Below are positions 1 to 12,300 of a stretch of 64,000 nt of DNA, piece after piece. Under the pieces are notes generated by a model. That model made no database searches. It saw nothing but the letters and a program-made list of their open reading frames with translations, and was not told the origin of the DNA. Every line of letters starts with the position of its first letter. Position 1 is the first letter of the stretch. Source of the DNA: Enoplolaimus lenunculus (lineage: Eukaryota > Nematoda > Enoplea > Enoplida > Thoracostomopsidae); NCBI GenBank assembly GCA_030248215.1, contig JASANG010001354.1:62001-126000 (forward strand), written 5' to 3'. A program made the translations under genes and the position numbers.

Positions 1-180
1 AAACTAGAAAGCGTCGATGGTTTATTGTTGTTCAGATGTATCGACGATTGTTACGAAAATTCAATTTATAGCAACTGTCGTTGCCTAGTTCACGAAAAGA
101 AGTAAGCGTCAATAGCTTTTTGTACAGAGGCATCGACGACTGCATTGTACTTGAATTTTAAGCAACCGTCGTTTACTTCA
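1..180. repeat. Dispersed repeat with GCAACTGTCGTTG core
   Basis: Contains blocks such as GCAACTGTCGTTGCC and GCAACCGTCGTT separated by AT-rich spacer. The same core recurs at about 2430-2450, 2523-2540 and 2588-2600, so this is a fragment of a dispersed repeat family cut by the window edge. No coding potential was recognised. Confidence 0.5.
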
Positions 181-2390
181 ATATTTAACTCCCCTACACA
201 ACAATGTTTTAAACCACGCTTATCTTGTTTGAGACCCGCCACCGCTACCAGCTCAGCTAAGGAGGGAGGCTAAAAAAATTTTCGGAGGGGCACATAAGGG
301 GCTTCGTTGACTTTTATATATACAAGCAAGGATAAATTTTCTAGGGGGTGGGGACCAACTATTTTTTCCAGGGGGCTTAGCTCCCTGCCTCCCCCCTTGC
401 CTTCGGGCCCGCTACAATTGGGCCGTATACCTTTTCAGCCTGCCTACCGTAGTGTATTTGCTTTTAATTTTAGTTGTGTGGAAAATTTTTTAACTTTTCG
501 TATATTAATGAACCGTGCTAGCACAAGTTTTCACAACCCACAAGTTTGGCCCAAAGAGTGTTCTTCTATATATTATTGGTTTCGGTGTATATACTACAAT
601 TCGACGCCCTACAGCCTAAAGAAAAAACAGGTGTGTCTACCGTAAGACTCTCAGCGAACATTGCCAGAAAGTATGCTTCGTTCTGGGTGGCCATTTTCAT
701 TTGTACAGCTTTTAACAATTTTGAATTGTTGCGAAGCAAAAACTATGTTTTTATTTAAAAACATACCGATTTTTCAATGCAATATGACAGGTGTTTCTAA
801 AATTTTAAAAACTAGAGAACAACCGAAGGCCTGCTTCCGGATCTAGCCACAAATGGGCCTCCGGCTCCCACAAACTTTGCTCAACTCCTTCTGTGGCTTT
901 AATTATTTTCACCTCCGGTTCTTCTTGCCGAAATTCCAGGCAGGAAAATATTTCAACTTTTGCTTTTCAACGTCCGCAACCACCTCTTTTATATTTCAAA
1001 AGTTGTGTTTAAAAAGCTGATATATTTATAGGCCACCGGGAAGGTTTGTTTTCAAGAGCCGAGTTTTGATTTTGTCAATGTAGAAATTGTACCTTGTTTC
1101 TGGCTAGCTTTGCTCGCATGCTTTTTCAACTGCAAATCAGGGTGCAGCCAGAGCAGAAAATACCGGAACTAGCGTAAACGATTCGCATAAACAATAAAAT
1201 TTTTGTATTTATCCTAGAGAAACATTTTAATACCCAAATTGCCGGAACCTTCGCCAGAAATTCATGTCGGCGCCGGACTCAATTCTTCGGTTGTACCATG
1301 CATGGCACTAGGTACTATCAAAAAACATTGACATGAACCAAAGCATTTGTATTAAAATTAAAGCGCATGTCTGCTGCCTGCAGTACAATTCCGTGCGTCG
1401 AATCCCGGGGCGATGTATTAAGGAACCAATGTGTCATAGGGCAAACCATTTTTTCCAGAGGCCTTTGAGATTGGCCAAAAGGGACAGAACTATAGTTATA
1501 GATTAGGGGCCAGCATTAATTTTTATAAAAAAGTAAAAAGTGTCTTGCTTTTGAAAAGCTTGGACTTTTTAAGGCTGCACATCCTTTGAATACGAATTAG
1601 GCTTTAATACGCTATATGCTTTTGTCAGTGCCGTACAGCTATAAAGATCTATACATTGGCCGTTGTTGGCTTAAAATGTTTAAGCATTGTTGTGGCCTAG
1701 CCTTTATCAGGACCGAAACCTTTTTCTGCAGGACTGTAGAGTTTAAAAATCAAATGAAAAAATATCCGAAATTTTGAAATTTTCCATTGGGTGGTTGGAA
1801 AAGGGGCCTTTCATAGTTACTGGAGATAAGTAACACATATTTGAGGGACACTACCCTTTAGCAAGCATGAACAGGAAACTAAGTGCGTTCCTCTCTGGTT
1901 CCGCGTTTGCAAATAGCAAAATGTTCTGTATGGTTTGTTTTTAAAAATTCTTCCATTACATATAAAAATGTACAATAAAAAGCATATTTTTTAAAAAAAT
2001 TGAAAAGTGCATTCGCGGCGTATGCTTTTTAACTGCGCTACACGTGCTGGTTTTGATATCTATCAGCAGGTTTCAGTATATAGATTTTTATGTAAACCAG
2101 TGACAAGTACAAGTTTGAAAAATAAAGCAATTGCCACCGCACGCTCGAAATTAAAAATGATATTTGTCACCATATAAAATGTCTTAGAGGTAAACGTTGG
2201 AGGGCCAAGAAAATGTTCCCCTTTTTACGAACCTAAATTGCCATTTTTGTCAAATAATAAAATAAACTATCCAGTTGTAAAAATTTTGGTAGCCGTAGAT
2301 TTTGAAAAAACTATCACGAACAGCAAATGCAAGCAAGGTTTTTGAAAGTATCGCCCAATGCAGTGTATACACATTATTGAGTGCTGAAAG
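181..2390. other. No gene recognised; AT-rich intergenic DNA
   Basis: No exon with a familiar protein signature was found on either strand. The stretch at 250-420 is G-rich then C-rich (runs such as AGGGGGTGGGG and CCTCCCCCCTTGCC) and looks like a small GC-rich repeat, related in style to the block at 3645-3730. Short open frames at 307-846 lack homology and codon structure. Confidence 0.4.
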
Positions 2391-2395
2391 AATTT

Positions 2396-2610
2396 TTAAG
2401 TAAACGTTGTTTGAAAAATATTGATTAAAGCAACTGTCGTTGCCTCAGAACTAAATATACAGACACCGTTCTCGCCTTTTGTCGAAAAATGAGTAACTGT
2501 TGTTTGAAAAATAATGGTTATAAGCAACTGTCGTTGCCTCCAAACCTGAAAATAAGACACCGTTCGCGCCTTCAATGTCATGTTCAGTAGCTGTCGTTGA
2601 ATATATTGCA
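2396..2610. repeat. Two tandem ~93-bp repeat units
   Basis: The segment starting near 2400 (GTTGTTTGAAAAATATTGATT, then GCAACTGTCGTTGCCTC) is repeated from about 2493 (GTTGTTTGAAAAATAATGGTT, then GCAACTGTCGTTGCCTCC). Each is followed by an 'ACACCGTTC.CGCC' stretch. It shares its core with the repeat at the start of the window. Confidence 0.6.
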
Positions 2611-2988
2611 ATTACTAGTGAACAACACAATCTAATATTTAGTAAACAAGGTAGTGGTTACTTCTGTAGGTCTAAGTTATGTAGTAACCGTCTATAGCTT
2701 CTCAATTTATTTTAAACCAACGACAACTGCTTAAATTGAAAGGAGCAGGACACTGTCATACTGAAGATTGCCAAAAGTAGTAGCTGAGCATTAATAATTA
2801 AAATATAACCAAATTTTATTAATTTAGGAGGGTTTGTTAAAATAAGTTTTAAACAACAACTACATGTACTTCTGAAAATAGGCACCTGTTGTTTGAAAAC
2901 TTACGAAAATCATCAATAAGCAAGCGTCCAAAGCCGGTGAGAATTTCCACACCGCGTGCACAAATTAATGTAAACCACGCATTATTTC

Positions 2989-3588
2989 GGGCAAATGGGA
3001 AAACGGGACAGCTGCATTTTTTCACTGGGGAAAACGGGACAGGCTTGTTTCGGGTAAAATGGGAAAACGGGACAGCTGCAGTTTTTCGCTGGGAAAACGG
3101 GAAAACGGGACAGGTTTGTTTCGGGTAAATGGGAACACGGGACAGGTTTGTTTCGGGTAAATGGGAAAACGGGACAGCTGCAATTTTTCCCTGGGAAAAC
3201 GGGAAAACGGGACAGGTTTGTTTCGGGTAAATGGGAAAACGGGACGTTTCGGGTAAATGGGAAAACGGGACAGCTGCAATTTTTCCCTGGGAAAACGGGA
3301 AAGGATTGTTTCGGGTAAAATGGGGAAACGGGACAGCTGCTAGTTTTTCCCGGGGAAAACGGGACAATGGGACAAGCGTGTTTCGGGTAAATTGGAAAAC
3401 GGGACGTGTTTGTTTGGGCAAATGAAAAACGGGACAGCTGCAATTTTTCGCTGGGAAAACAGGAAAACGGGACAGGTTTGTTTCAGGAAATGGGAAGACG
3501 GACAGCTGTAATTTTTCGCTCGGAAAACGGGAAAACGGGATAGGTCTGTTTCGGGCAAATTGTAAAACGGGAAAGCTGCAAATTTTTG
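2989..3588. repeat. Minisatellite with AAAACGGGACAG / GCTGCA units
   Basis: About 600 bp of variable tandem repeat. Each unit combines GGGAAAACGGGACAG, a GCTGCA(A)TTTTT spacer and GTTTCGGGTAAATGG. The GCTGC(A) anchors lie near 3011, 3075, 3177, 3273, 3336, 3437, 3504 and 3574, so unit lengths alternate between about 64 and 100 bp because blocks of AAAACGGG are gained or lost. The minus strand is open in all three frames over much of the array, which creates long but meaningless P/F/R-rich open frames. Confidence 0.9.
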
Positions 3589-3644
3589 TTCCCGAAATAA
3601 TACATTCTATCCTCCACATAGACTCGTTTTTAAATTACGTTCTC

Positions 3645-3730
3645 AGGGGGCTACCGCCCCCTGAACCCCCGCAATTTTAAGGGACCCTAAGCAGGATGGG
3701 GGGCTACTGCCCCCCAAGCCCCTCGCGACT
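3645..3730. repeat. GC-rich hairpin pair (AGGGGGC...GCCCCCT)
   Basis: Two hairpin-forming motifs, AGGGGGCTACCGCCCCCT (near 3648) and GGGGGGCTACTGCCCCCC (near 3698), stand out against AT-rich surroundings. Each pairs a run of G with a run of C across a 3-4 nt loop. They look like the end of a mobile repeat, but the element is not delimited. Confidence 0.55.
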
Positions 3731-4017
3731 ATGCGGTTCTCACACTTAAGCTGCAAAGACACAGTCAAAAATCTTTGCTCAAACAATGAATACAGCCTCT
3801 TGAAAACGCAATGAAAGAAATTGTTATAATGTGATTAACTTTCTCAAGTGCGGGGGAATCAAATGTGCCAATTTGGCTACGAAGGGTCAAAGTGTTATTG
3901 ACTCCGTCTGTCAATGGTTCCGTCAAGTCTACGCCCGAACCTAAGTATGCACCTGTACTTTTTTCAGAATATTTGGATTTCACAAGGAAAACTGGCGTAT
4001 GACCCGTGATACTGCTA

Positions 4018-4200
4018 GTTTCGGAAATTGGGATATTACCTGAGAAATCAGGATTTTGGGATATTGGGATATTACCGGGGTAATTAGGATTTTTGGAAAT
4101 TGGGATATTACCCGGGAAATTAGGATTTTGGGAAATTGGGATAGTACCGGGGTAATTTAGGATTTTGGGAAATTGAAATATTATTATCCGGAAAATTGGG
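4018..4200. repeat. Second minisatellite, ~36-bp period
   Basis: A tandem array of TGGGATATTACC plus (A)GGATTTTGGGAAAT-type units. The 'TGGGATATTA' core recurs near 4028, 4065, 4101 and 4137, a period of about 36-37 bp. A minus-strand open frame (3765-4262) exists only because the repeat lacks stops in that frame. Confidence 0.85.
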
Positions 4201-4261
4201 AGGACCCTTTCCAGTACACGGGCCCAATAATTGATTCCGAGAAAAGTTGACATTCCGTTCA

Positions 4262-5200
4262 TTTTTGACTGTCAAAATATCCATTATTGATTCGTAAAAT
4301 TACGTATGTGGAGGCATACGCCCAAATGACTAGTGAATCTGGTTTAAAACTTAAGTGTTAATGAGACCCGAAGAGAAACTTGATGTCTACGTTCTGGCAT
4401 TGTCATGATTTAGGAAATGGGATGTTTCGTTCTGTAAAAATTCGAAGGTAGGTTCCTGTGTAACAAACTGACGAGTAGCAAAATGAGAAAAAAACAGTTT
4501 TGCCACTAAACCCGTCTAGTCAGGCCCCTGGTTCTATATGCTTCCGATCAAGATGCGTGGATTTAAAGTTTAAGTGGAAGTTGAGTTTAAATGTAAATGT
4601 AAACCCAATTCAAATCTTAACCGGTAAGCTTTAGACATATAACTTTGTTCGGAAACTATTTATAGTTGAGAATGACCGGAAGAATCAAACATCAATTAAA
4701 CACTGTACAAGTTTCTACTCATGTACCCCATGTTTTTATCGACAGAGCGTAATTTTAACGAATTTATGTGAGAAATTGCTGACTGGTATGCGAACAGTGA
4801 TAAAAGTTCGCGAGTAAAAAGTAAAACAAAACTATTTGATTCTAAATCTAAACACAAAATTTTAGGTTTGGTCCCTGATGGGTGGATTAAGGTCTGGTTG
4901 TCCTGTGTCGTTCCTTTGATTCGCCAGTGATAACACTGCAACTGCCGTAAATAATGATTTAAATTTCTTGTTAAACTTGGCCCAATTTTAAAAGTAAACT
5001 TTAGTCGGAATCGAACAAAAGAAATTAAGTTCTAGGTATAGCAAATACTTTTTAATCCCTTCTCACATTGACTTGCCTGTAGTCAACTCAGCGCAGTGTA
5101 TATACGTTGAATAGTATATATCGCACCGTGTTTAACAATTGCAACACGTATACATAGTACTAAATCACCACAAGACGTGAGAGCCCCCTCGGGCTCTAGC
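4262..5200. other. No gene recognised
   Basis: AT-rich intergenic DNA. Nothing beyond short unrelated open frames was seen on either strand. Confidence 0.4.
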
Positions 5201-5204
5201 GTCA

Positions 5205-5276
5205 AGCTCCAATAGCTGAGTGGTGATGGTATACGCCTCCCACACCAGTCACTGGAGTTCGAATCCTAGCATAAAA
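5205..5276 (+). repeat. tRNA-like sequence (probable SINE head or tRNA relic)
   Basis: Contains an A-box-like stretch TAGCTGAGTGGTGATGG and a B-box-like stretch GAGTTCGAATCCTAG at the spacing expected for an internal Pol III promoter. The 5' segment (GCTCCAA) has no matching 3' acceptor strand and the T-stem is imperfect. A decayed tRNA or tRNA-derived SINE is therefore more likely than a working tRNA gene. Confidence 0.4.
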
Positions 5277-8200
5277 GTAGGTCTCAGGGGAAATAGAAAA
5301 TATTCATGTGAGAAAGGGTTAATACTTCAATCAAATTTTGTATTGAAAACTATCACTTTCACATTCTTTATCTTTATGCATACGGTCTCCCCAGTATTCC
5401 TAAAGCAAAATAGTCAAAAACCTAGCCTTAGATCATTTCAGTCACTCAGCTAACAATACTCCCCTAGAGCACTAGTGGACAAAAAAATTTGAACAGTGGT
5501 GGATTTTGCTGAAACTTTGGTATCATTGAATGTCACAAGACGAATTACTGTTCTAATGCGAAACGCAAGCACAGGCTGTTAGCAGAGCGAATGAAATCTT
5601 TCCTTTATGGTTGCTCTGACGCTTGACGTTCGAAACCGGGCGCTTTTTTCTCATGTTTTGTGGAGCTTTTTACTACACTTACACGTTTTGCATGATATGT
5701 TAAGCCACTTTATGGGTCATTCACGTTAAAATGCACGCACATTTGTAAAAAAAGTCCATCCCTTTTGGATGCTCGCGTTGTCCCTACCTACTCTGTTTAT
5801 ATACGTGTGAGATGTCAATATGTCGTTGTCTGAACTTTTCGACATTGAATATGCTCTAGGCATAAATATTTACTTGTCCTGACATCATTATCAGGAACTG
5901 TTATTGTCCATAGACCCTCGGAAGGGACTCAATTTTTTGCGTTGAATGATGCGCGTGCGTATAGCTTATGTTTTTATATGTGTGCGCGTGCACTAACATA
6001 ATGTCCTTACATCCTACAGACAACATGTAATATCCTCAGTCCCTTCCGACAGTGTGTCTATATATTAATAACACTCTTCCAGTTGCACAGCAGTAGGAGT
6101 AAGGCATGGGGCGGCCCATTACTTAATTTCACAGCAGTAGGAGTAAGGTAGGGGTGCCCATTACTTAATTTAAATTATAATGTTTTGCATAACATTTAAA
6201 ATTTTATAAAAAAAGTTTCTACCTTGAAATTATTACAATTTCACTTCGCTCCTATCTTTCCATACTCGCAAAGTATTGTCAGCAATATATGACGGACAAA
6301 GAGCAAATGAAGTGGTGCCTTTTTGTCTTAGCCGCTGAGCTATGTTCATCGTGGGATTCGAGTGGTGCAAGCGGAAAATTTACGTAGCTAGGCACTAAAT
6401 AATTTCCGAAAGCATTCAACGAAGCCAATAACATGAAAAATGCCGACAAGTAACACTTACGTAATCGAAAACTCATATGGTTTAATATTTAATTTCTTAC
6501 TTTTTCGTTACTAAGCTTAACAAAAATTTGGCTGTGTGCAAGTTCTCTTACTTCAGATGTAGGAATGGTATCTGCAGCTAGTTTTAATAACAGAGCAATT
6601 GTATTGTTAGGAACAGAAATACATTTATTCTTGATCAGTTAGTGCCAATATTCCCTCACTTTAAAATAATATTCGCCGTCGAATTACTGTTTTTGTCCTC
6701 AAAAGCAATACGTAGCTCTTGACAAAACTGTTAATGAATTGTTGAAGTTGAAACAACCAGAAATTAGATGTTGGCAGGAGTGCCAATGCAACCATGATTC
6801 CTGTGTTTACGACATGTATATACAACTACAATCAATTTTTATGTCCATTACACCATAGATTAGTAGTTCGTTCCGGGGCCACGTATGTTTGAAACTTGTT
6901 GGAAGACCATATTTTTCAAAATTAAGATCAAACAAGGTACCTAACTACTAAACAATGAGATTTCGGTTTTGCGGCGGTCTTGATTGTCCCGATTGGGTTT
7001 TGTCGGATATTTCGTTGCTTTCACGACTAACTACCATAAAGATGCGACTCTTGACTCAACACATTGTGAAAAAACTTGTAACAGGGATTTGGGATATAGA
7101 CAAGGTATGTTAAATTTAAAGAACGCTATTTCCGCTGATTGAATATTTTTTCAGTGACGTGCCGGTGTCAAAATTTTTGCCGAAACTAATGCCGATTCTT
7201 GATTTCAAATATTGCCGATACCGATGCTATTCCAATTTTAATACGTACACTAGACTTAAAGAACTGATAAGATACTATATTACATCATTATAAATGCGAA
7301 GACATGAACTATAACCTCCGTAAACTATTATAGTTTTATGACAATGGTTCATTTCCATTAATTTTTTCAGACAGTAACGCAAGAGAGGTAAAAGTTCTTC
7401 TGATCAGACGCACTGATATATGTGAACAAGTGAAATTGATAGCATTCCAACTCACTGTTGTAATGTAAAACGTATTGGCAAAAATACGTATACGTATATC
7501 TCTTCAACAGGGCCACAATTCTTTTAAAAATATTGAGGGATCCCTAGCTGAATAGTCAGTATAATACCAGATTTATTCAAGAATTATTGCAAAAATACTT
7601 ATTGAGGTTCCCGGATAAGACTGAAAAACACTGGATTCCACAACATAGCAGAGAGCGAAAAATACGTAATTTATTCAACAGGTAACGTGATCTACGAAAT
7701 TCGCCCGCGAAAAGCCGAACGCATATTTTTCCAGACAGGCGAGTGTCAAAGCATAAGTAGAACTATGGAAATATATTGCAAGCAACAAAACAAACACTTG
7801 CTGCACTCCTAGACAACCATGTATCAATACGGTTACAGCTATGGAAAACACCGTGTGAGCGAAGCGAGCGTAACACCGTACCGAATTTTTGTACTTAACT
7901 CCATTCTGAACATTCCTTTTGTGTGGGTATGCGGCTATAAAGCTGGCCGGAGGTATTGTTTTTTATAACTGGGGTATACGCGAGCTAAATGAGCAGGTTT
8001 GGCGAAAATCGGTTTTAACCCAATCGCATTCAAATGAGTAATTTCCGCGTAAAATACTTTTGAGGAAACGCGTCTACTTGGATTCACTTCCGTTTGTGGG
8101 ATTTAGATCCAAAAAGTGGAAGGACAAAATTTCATTTTCTTAAAAAGTGGCAGGTCAATTCCTTCTTTGCCCACTGGCTGCGTCGCCCCTATTGACTTTC

Positions 8201-8440
8201 TAGTTCCCCGACTATAATCATGACTACGTATATACGCTCATTATTTAACCACGCTTCATTTCTCAACACAGATTTTCAAAACAGACGACATTTAAACTGC
8301 TATGCACAAGAACGGGATCTAGCTTACCAGATTGGATCTTGAAATTTTGCACTTTGAGCTTGAAGTTTGTGCCAGGATTTGAGCAGTGTTGTTTTCCTCT
8401 GGTTTAAGGTTGTCAAACTGACAAACGATATTACATTTAG
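5277..8440. other. Intergenic DNA with scattered repeat fragments
   Basis: No supported gene. 6075-6180 holds an imperfect tandem duplication of about 50 bp (CAGCAGTAGGAGTAAGG followed by CCCATTACTTAATTT, twice). About 7150-7530 holds a GCCGAT-type MITE in fragments, recognised by 'CCGATACCGATGC' and by the internal motif shared with the copies at 14.4 and 51 kb. Confidence 0.45.
6279..6476 (-). CDS. Possible small secreted peptide ORF (weak)
   Basis: A 65-codon ATG-initiated frame. Residues 1-24 have a basic start followed by a hydrophobic run (SAFFMLLASLNAFG) like a signal peptide; the rest is polar with a KTKR dibasic stretch. No family was recognised. A good 5' splice-site match (GTAAGT) lies 16 nt after the ATG, so the stretch could instead be the end of a first exon, or nothing. 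Kept only because the composition is less random than neighbouring frames. Confidence 0.2.
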   Translation of the reverse strand: MSFRLRKCYLSAFFMLLASLNAFGNYLVPSYVNFPLAPLESHDEHSSAAKTKRHHFICSLSVIYC

Positions 8441-8518
8441 CTCTATGGATGCAAAATGTAAGTATATAGCGTTAAACTTGTTTTAACATTTAATGCCGAC
8501 GCATTTTTTCAGCACAGA

Positions 8519-9105
8519 ATGTACTGCGAATCAAATTTGTTCAGTTGTATTGGAAACCATGTTTTATATTTTCGAATACTTGCGCAAATTTCCGGAGTCA
8601 AGATGAGTATAAATTTAAGTCTAAAGGTAATCATTATCGACTTTTCTCGAATTCAAAATAGTGCGGCAGTTGTTTGTTTTGCTTTAAAGGTTCGATTGCA
8701 TGTATCGAATTTATCATTTCATCTGCCTCCAAACATGAATGCGAATCAAGCGATCTTTATAAAGAGCTCCATCAACTTGGTCTTCCAGAAGAGTTAGCAA
8801 CAGCTCTGGTAAAAGTTTACTCAGACACTTTCAACGAACTCATGTATCAAGCTAAATCAGCTGTGATAGGATTATCATCGATTGCTCTCACAGATTGCGA
8901 CGTTGAACAAATTAGTTGCACCATCGCACATAATGAAGGCTGTTTAGTGAGTGAGCATGGCGTTTCCAGAACAGTATCGACGGCAAGACTGAAATTTTTA
9001 ATTGATGGAAACAAAAAAGCAAACTGGGTGCTTGATTCTGCTCAGTTGAATAAGTTAATAGAAGAACTGGAAGCTGCTGAGCAAATTATGAGAACAGTGA
9101 TATGA
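8519..9105 (+). CDS. COMMD4: COMM domain-containing protein 4-like
   Basis: COMMD proteins form the Commander/CCC complex, which works with retromer-like machinery in endosomal recycling. The well-supported part is about 8675-9105: a helical stretch with FIISSASKH and ELHQLGLPEELATAL, then a beta-rich C-terminal COMM domain ending LNKLIEELEAAEQIMRTVI. These match COMMD4 (human FILSSAAKH, ELQQLGLPKEHAASL). An upstream segment (LAQISGVKMS, about 8576-8611) matches the COMMD4 N-terminal LAEISTLAKMSS region but lies in another frame. Removing a possible 35-nt intron (8627-8661, GTAATC..ATAG) restores the frame. About 25-30 residues of the usual N-terminal domain are missing between these blocks, and the exact start is unclear: a spliced upstream exon ending near 8457 at GTAAGT, or the ATG at 8519. 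The gene may be divergent or partly decayed. The stop is TGA at 9103-9105. Confidence 0.72.
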
Positions 9106-9293
9106 TATGAAATCAGTAATACAGACTGTTACACTGGTATAATAGCTATGAGCAGAACGCAGAGATTATGTGGTTAATTAATATGCTATGAGTATTTTTA
9201 GTTTTGTAATGTAGAGACATTGCAAAGCTTTTGTTACTGTATGCGCTAATTTTTTCATATACAATATAGCATGATGTGAAGCTACCAGCAAGT

Positions 9294-9299
9294 AATAAA
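9294..9299 (+). terminator. Polyadenylation signal of the COMMD4-like gene
   Basis: AATAAA about 190 nt after the stop codon, followed closely by a second AAATAAATAAA. This is suitably placed for 3'-end formation. Confidence 0.55.
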
Positions 9300-9310
9300 A
9301 TAAATAAACT

Positions 9311-12300
9311 TTCATTACGCGGTTCGCAATAAGTACCACTTGCATGTATACTGCCTAAAAAGTCGATTCATTTGCGTATTTCAATTCAATCGATATTTTT
9401 GAATCATTGACACATTTTAACGAACATCTTAGGCTTGTGCTATACCTTTCATGACGTCCGGCACCGTACCGCAACGCACGTATAGCGCCGCATTGGGAAG
9501 CATAGCGAGTTGTGAACAAAAATGTTTTGCCTTGCGGCGCCGAACGACAAGTATAGCGTCACCCTAACAGTTTTCAGTTTGAACGAGGGTGGTAATAAAG
9601 TGTTTGTCGGACAAAACTTCAGACGTGGGACCGAAAATCGGAACCTGTATAGATATTTACGTATCAGTTTCATAACAGCGTAGCGCTCATTGACAATAAA
9701 ACATGATTGAACCCGATATTCGATTCCGGTAAAAATTGATTTCTGTTTCTGTTATAGAAATGCCGGAGTTTCTGTTATTTTTCGCTCAAAATTAGTTATA
9801 CGTGACGTAAATAAATCGCAGTTTTTCATTAGAAGTGTGCTGCATGTTCGTTGTGAAATAAAAATTACGAAATTCATCCAAAATTTTGAAATTTTCGGTG
9901 CATCCGCTATTTCTTCTTTAAAACTTTAGAAAGCTCGGTGAATATTTGCATGCCTCAATTGTGTTGACGTTAGCAGAAAACGAAACCATCTTTGACAATA
10001 TTCATTAGTATCCGTTCACACCCTGCAATAAAATACTATATAAATATAGTTGACTGCAAGTGCTTGATGTTATTTTTGCGTGGTCTGCTTATATTTAACA
10101 CTAGGACATAATTTTCGAACAAATATTGTTGAGTATACAACCAGGGTGTGACCGGATATCCGGCTCTGGCAAAAAATCGACATCCGGCTGCAATATTTTA
10201 ACTTGCCGGTTATTTTTTAAAAATTTCAAAAAAATTATGCCATCATTTGTATTCAAGCAAACTACCATTCAACTGACTGACTTTCTTTTACATATTTTTC
10301 TGTAGCACAAGTACTGCAAATGTTTGCATGTGACTGTGTACGTTTACCATCTTTATTGGGTTATAATAATGCTGTAAAACCAGGCAGTTGACGAGTGCTA
10401 TTCTAGGTGCGTAACAGAGTATATCTTAGCATATTCCTATTCTTCCCAAAATAAGCCTAACCTTCAGCGTAAAAATGGATCTATAATCCATAACTAAGCC
10501 TAAGCGTAAGCAAAAAGAATAGCCTTAATCTGAGCCACGGATGGGCGGAGGTCGGACATGAAATGTCGGTCTCTGTCAAAATTTGGTCATTACCGAAAAA
10601 ATACAAATTTCAAAATAAATTATTTCTAACTGTTTTCGTAGTTTTTTTATGTGTTTTCAGATTATCAGATAAGTATTACGTAAGTAACTGTGAAGCATTC
10701 ATAGCGAAATTTTATTAATCAGGCATTAAATGCTTCAACGATGTTAACTTCTGCTTTTTACAGGTTTACCAGCATTTGCTGAATTCTCGACTTCTAATGT
10801 CGGTTCCAAACCACCGAGACCTGCCAAATACCGCGACTTGCCGAGACTCAGAGCTCTGACCTATGGACCAAATGAATATTGCAACTCAACGCAACACTAC
10901 AAAAATATAGAATAGTGAAATATTAAAGGTCGCTGTTAAAGTGTTAAAAATATATTGCCGTGAAATGTTAAACTTTGTAACGTTTAAACCACGGAAGGAA
11001 GAATTGTAAACTAAGTTTTATTATTTGAATGCAACTAGTATTAAAGTTGAATTCATTATCTGGCTCTGTAGATTATCCGGATCCATCAGTTCTTGGTATC
11101 CGGTCGCACGCTGTATACGAGACAATTTTTTACATTGGCGAGCGCAGGATAACCTGGGGCCATATACTTTTAGGGTCGTCCCGGTTTTTTGCTTAAGCTT
11201 ACGTTTAGGCATAGGAATACGCTTTTGCAACGCTTAGGCATACGCTTAATCTACTGTTACGGCACTAAAAGTAATATTGGCCATAACCTGGATGGTGCGT
11301 AAGTTTCGTAAATTGATTGAAAAAATTTCATCACAATCAAGGCTTACCCGCTCATATATACATGTTCAAGCAACAATTATTTTATTTTAAAGCACAACTT
11401 CAAACGTAAATTGAACGTGGCCATCAGGAAGTAACCCGATATCGGAAATACCGCAAATGCTTTACATTAAATAGATTTTCCTAGATTTTCAATAAAACAG
11501 TTTTTGAAGTGGCAGGTTTAGAAACTGAGACTCCATTATTGATGTCAACCAGGAGTGCCAGTTGTGGCAAATTGTTTTAATATTTATTATTGTTATAAGA
11601 ATATTTTATGCTATTTTATGATATTGTTATATTTGTTTGACCGAAGTAAATTTAATATTTGATTATTTTTAGAGCATGCTAGATCTTAATTTATCAACAA
11701 ATGGTTGAGTATTAGTAACGCGATATGGCGCAAAACCTAAGTTCGTGTAAGTAAGTAGAAAAATGTTGAGTATACAAAATGCAACTGATGAAAGTGTGCG
11801 GTATTAAGCCAGCCACTACCACTAATATGATTCTGCGACAGCGCAATTTTTTGTGTGATTATAAAATCAGCCTGTTTTGCTGGTTGTATTGTAATTGTTG
11901 TCATATGTATATTTTGTGCCAAATAAATACGTTTACCGTATTTATGTTGTTTTTTCAATTTTATAGGATTGTTTTTTGATCGGAATAGGACCTTCAACAT
12001 TCGTGATTTAGGATTTTTTAAAAATATTTCGTTGTGTAAAAAAATTTCTGACCCTCAAAAAAGTCTCAAGTCTCAGGCTCAAAGAATTTGATTGTCATCA
12101 GTCTTAGTCTCAAGTTTTTCATTGAGACTACCATCCCTGGTCATTTTTATGATCTTTTATAAAACATAATTTACAACAACTTAAGTCACGAGATTTGTAT
12201 AAGATACCAGGAAACTCCCTGATAGGAATGGACTTTTAGCATAAATTTATATCATGGGAATGCATAAAGTTCATGGTACAATTTTGATGTTTTCCAAGCG

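Noticed and set aside
2849-3619. 256-codon minus-strand ORF rich in Pro, Phe and Arg
   Set aside because: It is the minisatellite read in an open frame; the other minus frames are open as well and no protein constraint is visible.
3765-4262. 165-codon minus-strand ORF with NIPISQNPN-type repeats
   Set aside because: It is produced by the ~36-bp minisatellite at 4018-4200 and unrelated flanks; no start context or splice signals support a gene.
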